This document shows positions 57,236 through 64,000 of a DNA stretch of 64,000 bases, piece after piece. How positions within the stretch are numbered: position 1 is the stretch's first letter; every line of letters begins with the position of its first letter. This stretch comes from Doris montereyensis. Taxonomy: Eukaryota > Mollusca > Gastropoda > Nudibranchia > Dorididae. The stretch is from assembly GCA_037039925.1 (NCBI GenBank), contig JAXRKP010000410.1:189501-253500 (forward strand). Direction: 5' to 3'. The notes below the pieces were generated by a model, which had not been told where the DNA came from, searched no databases, and saw only the letters and a list, made by a program, of their open reading frames with translations. The position numbers were made by a program, and so were the translations under genes.

Positions 57236-60200
57236 CTTTCTTTCTTTATCAGTTCCCATTCTACCTTTCGGTGTATGGGTTCAGATGCCCGAGATGACCT
57301 TTCTCCAGGATGCCCTGTCCTGGCATTTTCTGTTTTCTTCCGTGAAAGTTAAATTTGCTTCATTGCCTCTGTTATATCTTCTTCCCACTTTTTCCGAGGT
57401 CTGCCTTTTGGTTTTTTTTCCCTTGGTCTTTAGCACTGTATACTGATTTAGCTATTCTATTGTCATTCATTCTGTTTACATGCCCAAACCATCTCAATTG
57501 ATTTGTTTCTATCTTAGTTTTTATGCCATCTGCTTTGGTTTGACCTCTTATTGTTGTGTTTCTGATTTTGTCTCTTTTAGTTTTTTTTCCTACTACTCTT
57601 CTTAGATATTTCATTTCAGCTGCCTGTACTCTACTGTATTCTCTACTGTCTAAGGTTCAGGTTTCGCTGCCATAGAGGAGAGAAGGATAATAAACTATTG
57701 CACTTTTGCGTTTTTGATTCTCTGGCTGATTTCTTCTCTGAGTTAACCATTACTCCTAGGTAATTGTAGTTTTGAACTTGTTCTAAATTCTCCTGGCCAA
57801 TTTAAGATTTTGTGTTTTAGCTTCCCTAGTTACTAGCATTGTTTTGGTTTTCTTTGCATTTCCTCTCATTCCTCTTTTATTTAGTTCATTGTTCATAATG
57901 TTGATATTCGACTGAAGGTCACTTTCTGATTTTCCAAACAGAAGTAAATCATCGGCAAATGAAAACATTGATACATTTACTGGTTTGAGCTTCCACATGT
58001 ATACCTACATTCATTTTCTTCATTTTTGAGGATGCCTTTGCGACTGAATCCATAAATGTGATAAACAAAAGAGGACTTAGGACACAACCCTGTCTTACTC
58101 CTATATCTACATCAAATTCTGCAGATATGTTACAACTACTCTCACTGCACATGTTCGTTTTTAATTGTAAAAACTTTTAATGGCTTCTATTATATTTTGC
58201 TGTACATTGTGTTCTTTTAAGGACTGCTATAGTTTGTCCCTCCTCACAGTGTCAAATGTCTTTTCTAAGTCCATAAAGCACAGGTGCAAGTCAATGTTTC
58301 TCTCAAGGAATTTTTCTATTATTTGTCTAATTGTAAATATGTGATCTTGTACACTTCTTCCTGGTCTAAATCCATTTGATGCTCTTCAATCTGATCCTCT
58401 ACACTTTTCCTTAGTCTCATTTCCAGTATCCTGGCATATACTTTTCCTGGAACGCTAAGTAGTGATATCCCTCTATATGCTTTCTTATGTGTTGGTACTA
58501 CCGTTCTCTTTTTCCAGTCGTCTGGGGCCTGTTTGAAATTCCGTGCTTGTTGGCATATTTGCACTAGTTTGTCTGCCACTCTCCCTTGGTTTTTAATCTT
58601 TTCTGGATAAACTTGATCTGCTTATGGGGCTTTTCCTAATTTCACTTTTCTTATAGCTGTTTGGATTTCTTCCATTGATATATTTACATCTTCAGCTGTC
58701 TCCTCTGAATTACTTGTTACTCCTACTAATTGATCTCTACTCCTTGTTTCAAACATTCTGGAGGGATTATGTAATTGGTGAAAATGCTTTATCCATGTTT
58801 CCATGATTTCGTTGTCTACTTTCATTATTTCTCCTTTGGCGTTCTTAATTTGTCATATTGGGCATGCTTTGGTCTTTCTCATGCTCTTCATTACCCCCCA
58901 GAATAGCTTTTAATTTCCTTGATAGCTTTCTTGAAGTCTTTGTCCAAACTCTTCCCATTGTTCCTGTTTTCTTTTCCTAACTTGTTTGGCGATTGTTCTT
59001 TTATTCACATAATCTATCCTTTCCTCTGGTCTCTTTGTTTGCAAGTATTTCTTCCAGGCATCCTTCTTTTCTTTGATCTTAGACTTGATATGCTCATTCC
59101 ACCATGCTGTTCTTTTCCTATCTCCTTTGATTTCTTTCCTACTACAGACCTCTTCAGTACAACTGAGGAGTGTTTCTTTACACATCTGCCACTTTTCTTC
59201 TATTGTGCTATCATTCAGATCCATCTGTCTTTCACTGATAAATCTTTTTATCTTAGATTCGTATGTACCTGTTTTACTAATGGTTTTATTTAGTTCCTCT
59301 ATTTTGAGTTTAGTAGCTTTCTTCTCTTTCCTTTTCTGTTTGTTTTCTTCAGTCAGTAATCTCATTTTGGCAATCACTAAGTGATGATCACTAAATATTT
59401 CTGCTCCTGTGTTTACTCTTGCATCCAATGTACTGTAAAACAGGGAGCTGCTAACTGTTATGTAGTCTATCATTGGCTTTTCACACCTGTCTTCATTTAC
59501 TCTTGTATATTTGTGGATATTTTTATGAGGAAGAAAGATGTTGGTTATTTTCATGTTATTCTTTACGTAAAAATCTATAAGTCTCTCTCCATTTGGAGAA
59601 GTTGTTGTCTCTCCTTCTTTACTTATTACTCCTCCAGACGTTTCTACATTGTTGCCCACTCTAGCGTTTAAATCTCCTAAAAGCGTTAGTTCCTGTTTGG
59701 GTTTAAGATTCTCTGCAGTTATTTGTAAATCATTTTTTCTTCTTTAGTTGCGTCTTTGTTTGGTCCATAAGCTGCTAATAATTTAATTTCTTGTCCTTTT
59801 GGTTTAATGTTTACCTCTAATAGCCGTGGGCTTAGACATTTCCAACTTTCTAGTAGCTTTTCATGCCCTTTATGCACCAGGAGGCCTACTCCTGCTCTAG
59901 CTCTATCTTTGATATCTACTCCTGAGAAGATTAAAATATGATTCGGTCCTACATTTTCTATTCCTTGTCCTTTTTCTTTGTTTCTGTAATAGCCAAAATA
60001 TCTACTTTGAATTTTTCCATTTCTTTAACTAATTCTAACTCTTTTCCATTTATTGCCCTTAACGTTCCATGTTCCAAAAATCACAGTCCGTATTCGTTTC
60101 CAAGTTCGTCTTCGAAAGATCAAGCCAGTTGTATTATATTTATTTCTCTGAATCTGTTTAGTTTTGGATAAGCAGGTGATTAGCCCACTATACTCTAGGC

Positions 60201-60390
60201 AGATGGTGGGGCTGCCACCTTGAGCCCCCCTACCAGGCCTTGATATTTTCTGTCAGGGTTAACTGCCTTAGTCTTTAGTCATTCAATACCAGACTGCAAG
60301 GCAGCAGGTTATTTTCTGTCAGGGATAACTCCCTTAGCCTTTGGTTGACCAAGACCGGCCTGCAACCAAGTTTATCTCTTCTTCTCTCCC
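57236..60390 (-). mobile_element. Non-LTR retrotransposon (LINE), most complete copy, decayed
   Basis: In minus-strand order: apurinic endonuclease (GTWNV and LAITETK near 60085-59980; GVGLLVHKG near 59870; GDLNARVGNNVETSGG near 59660; DYITVSSSL; SDHHLVIAKMRLL near 59380), a basic linker, reverse transcriptase (GISLLSVPGKVYARILEMRL near 58470, GVRQGCVLSPLLF near 58090, catalytic FADD near 57950), then QLRWFGHVNRMNDNRIAKSV near 57500, and a 3' end GATAAAGAAAGAAAG. It copies itself by target-primed reverse transcription. Many frameshifts and stops, so inactive. An APE-type LINE of RTE/Jockey character; the clade needs a tree. Partial copies: 2200-3060, 8235-8515, 36690-37350, 46255-47600. Confidence 0.93.
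58910..59659 (-). pseudogene. LINE endonuclease/linker segment, longest intact frame
   Basis: 249 codons in one frame, from VGNNVETSGGVISKEGE through IDFYVKNNMKITNIFLPHKN, DYITVSSSL and SDHHLV (endonuclease C-terminal motif), then a Lys/Glu-rich coiled linker with RTAWWNEHIKSKIKEKKDAW. It is the best preserved part of the element. Confidence 0.85.
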
Positions 60391-60574
60391 TCTTCTCCCA
60401 CTCTTCTCTCTCCGTCTCTCTTATGACTTGGTGTCATTCATATTTTGCTCTTTCTTCTTAAACTTGTTTATTGTTGTTATAAGGCTTGCTCTGTTGATCA
60501 AAATGATGGGTTGCTGCACCATCAGTTCCTTTCGGGATCACCTATTATTTTATTGTTTCTTTACCTCCTTGTTG

Positions 60575-60605
60575 CTGATGAAGGGTGGAACCCCTCGGAA
60601 ATTTC
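60575..60605 (+). repeat. Structured repeat with hammerhead-like core, diverged
   Basis: CTGATGA, AGGGTGGAACCCC, then CGGAAAT. Related to 24615 and 48351. Confidence 0.45.
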
Positions 60606-60609
60606 TCTT

Positions 60610-62460
60610 TCTATTATATTAGGCTTTTCATTTCTATTTCACAAATTTCTCTTCATTATCTAGAAAGAAGTTTTAAACTGCTGCCACCACGCTAAAAATC
60701 TGTACACATGTGTTGCTGACTTCTTGTTCACTCTGGTTTGCAAATCTTTTGTGCTGAAAGCAAAAAATGCCATGAGTCAAAGAAGGAGAAAGATACATCG
60801 ATTATACGCTTTCATACATTTGAATCGATTCAAATTAAAGAAACGTTATTTATCCATAAAGGGAAATTTGTAATAATTAACAATAATCAACCCAAGATCT
60901 TTAAAATAAATAACAATTCAAAATGGCAATTTTAAAACATTTAATAAGATTAAGATTTAGAAAGGAAATTAATTTACCAGTCAGTAAGCAATACGCAATT
61001 ACTATTAACAACAAATTTTAAGAGAGCAAGAGAACACATTGTCATATGATAAATATAAAAAAACAATGATCTATGTGTATGGATGCATTACATATGGATC
61101 CATAAAAATGGTTTAATAAGTGTCTACACGAAACTCTTGATGGGAGTTGTAAAATCTGAAACCAGTAGGTAAAAAAGACCCACAATGTCTGTTGTTTCTT
61201 GTTCGGATTGAAAGAAGACGACTACTTGTGTTTCGATTTGAATTAACAGTATGTTAATTTAAGGTGTGGGACGGGTCATGTAGAATATGGGTAAATCTTT
61301 TAGGAGTAAAATTATTAATGTGAGTTCACTCAACAGCGAAAGATTGTATTTCATGGGTGTATCTGCTTAATCTGTTATTATTGTCAACTCCACTTTTCGT
61401 TTATTTTTAGTGAGGCATACTATGATCATAATTTAAAGAAGCTTAGTATTTTAAACCAAAACTAGATCTAGATTTAGATTAAGGTCCAATAAAAATCAAT
61501 ACTATTCATAATCTAGGTCTAGATCTACTGTGTTCTTTGTGATGGTTATCAAGAAGACAGATAATGCAGTTACTGTGACACTTTTTTAGGGAAAGGGGAT
61601 GGCAAAGAAAATGAATGATGCAAGTGTTTCCCAATTTAGCAATGGAACAAAGATTGCATCAGACTAATAAGAAAAAAACCGGGAAAACTAGATAATTGGA
61701 AAAAAATGGTAGTGGTGGACCAAAAACCGCAAAGGACAGACAGTATTGTTAGACAGGTGGAAGAACTTGCTTAAATATCTCAAGAAGACAATCCCGCTAG
61801 ACGGTCTTCCTAATATTGCATTCGAACAGCTGTCTGTAGATAACTTGTTACCTGAGAACTTCTTCATCATGTTCTACATTTAATTGAGTGCAGTACGAAA
61901 TTTTCAAAGAAAAAAGAATTATATAAAAATAAGAATTATATGATATTTTTTTCTAAAATCTGAATTACAAATGAAAACTTATTTTGTGTCCTTAATCTTC
62001 TTTTGCCATCGAAGTACTCTATGAACTCCTTTAAATATAAAATAGAACAATGTCGAAAGGCTAAACTTTGAAAAGTAGGAACCTGCGTGATGCAGCCAGC
62101 AAGTTATCTTGTAAAAATAAATTAAAGGACCCATATCAAGAGTTGAAAATAGGATAACCAGGCATAGTGTCCTGATTTTTAAGGCATACAGCATAATGTG
62201 GTAGTTTGCCATTGCTTTCCATGACGACTTTACTTTCTCCAAGTCTGAATAGACCTTTCTACCCACTTCGCTGCTGGGTTGACAGAAGGGCCAGAAAAAA
62301 CTGCCCGCACTAGGAATCAAACTAAGGTCTCCTGAATTGTTGTCAGACTCTCTCACGACTTAATGTGTAAATATTTAAAAACATTTTTGAGGTAAAGAAA
62401 TCTGATGGATCTAGATCTATTTGATGCTTGTCTACACAGGAAGACGGTCAGCAATTAAAG
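60610..62460. other. No gene recognised
   Basis: AT-rich, with short frames and a small TCTAGATC patch near 61450-61530. Nothing else is identified. Confidence 0.55.
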
Positions 62461-62464
62461 GGCT

Positions 62465-62575
62465 TATTTCATTAGTGTGCCTATGTGAATTCAACTGAAG
62501 GGGTCATTTCACTAGTGTGCCTGTGTCCATTCAATTGAATGGCGTCATTTCAATAGTGTGCCTATGTCCATTTTG
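62465..62575. repeat. Three-copy tandem repeat, about 45-bp unit
   Basis: TCATTTCACTAGTGTGCCTG and ATTCAACTGAAGGGGTCATT recur with small changes. Confidence 0.85.
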
Positions 62576-63289
62576 AGAAAAACAGAGACAGCTAGATAAT
62601 CCCATGAATAACAGGAAATCATGCTTCCTGAAAAATGTGAAAGTGATATGATGAAAATACATCACGTTTACAGCCATTGAATACAGCTTCAAAAGTAGAA
62701 TGTTAATATAATGTACATTAATGATTTGGCAGCAAAATGAAATAAATTCCATTTTTCATAATTTGGGAAACTCAACTGAAAAGAAAATGGTTCTTTCTGC
62801 TTTTAGTTGTTGCTAAAAACATCTCATCTTTAGAGGCCATTATCGTGGGTAAATTCCTAAATTATAAATTTAGTTTACAAAATAATACATACTCTACATA
62901 AAAAAAGCAATCCTAACTACTCTGCTTCTACAATAGTGTGATTATTTACACCTATCTGATTTTGTGAAAGGGGGCATTTTCCGCGTTTAGCAGTCAAACC
63001 CTTCATTTAGTATCACTGCACAACAAAATGTCATATATAGTAATTGAAAACTTGTGTTTTTCTTCATTCTAAACTTATTCTGCTCTTGCCTTTTCTTGCT
63101 GATGGAAGTCAACAGTAGAGTAAGAATGTTTATATTTTTAGGCTTATTATGTTATATATGTTTTTAGGCTTTAAAATTATTTTTTAGGCTTTTTTGCTTA
63201 ATATTTTTGTTGATTTGATATTTTCGATTATCAAGGCTTTAAAGCATACTTTTTTAATGTGGTATTGTGAATTAGTTTGTGATATTGTA

Positions 63290-63865
63290 TTTTTAAGTTT
63301 TTGATGTTGTTCTGTAAGCTTTAAATGTGGTACTCTGTTAAGTAAGTTGTTAACGTGGTACCCTGTTAAGTAAATTGTTAATGTGTTTCTCTGTTAAGTA
63401 AGTTTTTAATGTGTTACTCTGTTAAATAAGTTTTTAATGTGGTACTCTGGTAAGTAAATTGTTAATATGGTAATGTTAAATAAATTTTTAATGTGGTACT
63501 CTGTTAAATACGTTTTTAATGTGGTACTCTGTTAAATGTTTTAAATGTGGTACTCTGTTAAATAAGTTTTTAATGTGGTACTCTGTTAAATGAGTTTTAA
63601 ATTTGATACTTTTATAAGTTTTTAATGTGGTACTCTGTTACGTATATTTGTTATGTGGTACTCTTTTAAGTCAATTTTTTATGTGGTACTATACATTTTT
63701 AATGTGGTATTGTAATTTTTAATGTGGTACTGTAAGTTTTTAATTTGATATTGTATTAGAGTTTTAATGTGATATTCTGTGTTTTAATGCAGTATTCAGT
63801 GTTTTATTGCAGTATTCAGTTTTTAATGCGGTATTCAGTTTTTAATGCGGTATTCAGTTTTTAAT
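63290..63865. repeat. Minisatellite, about 27-bp unit
   Basis: Units read TTTTTAATGTGGTACTCTGT then TAAATAAG, shrinking at the right end to 18-bp units TTTTTAATGCGGTATTCA. About 20 copies. Confidence 0.95.
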
Positions 63866-63966
63866 GTGGTAATTGACAGCTATTCATAAGTCACCTCATA
63901 TGATGATAAAAATCTTTTACACACAGTCTACTTTGACATGGAAGCACTCATGTGTTTTTGTGTAAG

Positions 63967-64000
63967 GGACTCGGTGGTCCAGTGGCAAGGTATCGACCTC
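63967..64000 (+). mobile_element. SINE family B head, cut by window end
   Basis: GGGACTCGGTGGTCCAGTGG then CAAGGTATCGACCTC, the tRNA-like A-box head of the family. Confidence 0.75.

Overview
The window is animal nuclear DNA: AT-rich, dense in simple repeats and transposon relics, with small exons in long GT-AG introns. Frequent TCTAGA-rich tracts, tRNA-derived SINEs, and the two genes' protein sequences suggest a mollusc, probably a gastropod. That assignment is inference. No bacterial-type operon, CRISPR array or rRNA gene is seen.

Two host genes can be assembled exon by exon. (1) CSN6, COP9 signalosome subunit 6, lies on the + strand in ten exons (11827 to about 27245), in phase except for two one-base problems near the C-terminus. 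(2) TCTP/TPT1, translationally controlled tumour protein, lies on the - strand in five recognised coding exons (45202 down to 36121), with a 5'TOP-like transcription start at about 45280, one apparent one-base loss in exon 3, and a stop codon that must lie in a further, unidentified exon. All three lesions are single-base and at least two lie in homopolymers, so consensus error is at least as likely as gene decay.

Layout: 1-965 minisatellite; 1138-3060 MITE and LINE relic; 4190-4500 SINE; 4763-5390 AT tract and 71-74 bp tandem repeat; 5990-6280 pogo-like relic; 6975-7180 SINE; 8235-8515 LINE 3' end; 10072-10273 MITE; 10968-11300 microsatellites; 11827-27345 CSN6, with introns holding a BED zinc-finger transposon, MITEs, SINEs, a G30 tract, a minisatellite and a duplicated long hairpin; 29394-34900 MITE, SINEs and a non-autonomous hAT element with a perfect 8-bp target duplication; 36121-45280 TCTP, whose intron 1 holds nested terminal-inverted-repeat elements and whose exon 3 is bracketed by two transposon ends; 46255-47600 LINE relic; 48026-48420 THAP-like fragment and structured repeat; 49398-49930 CT/CTGT satellite; 51250-51660 mariner-like transposase relic; 52300-52620 dispersed repeat; 54150-55460 satellites and a direct repeat; 56610-56987 long inverted repeats; 57236-60390 the longest LINE copy (endonuclease plus reverse transcriptase, decayed); 63290-63860 minisatellite; a SINE is cut by the window end.

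The two genes are convergent (CSN6 +, TCTP -) and about 9 kb of repeat-rich DNA separates them. They belong to different processes: CSN6 to cullin deneddylation by the COP9 signalosome, TCTP to growth and translation control. Nothing suggests joint function.
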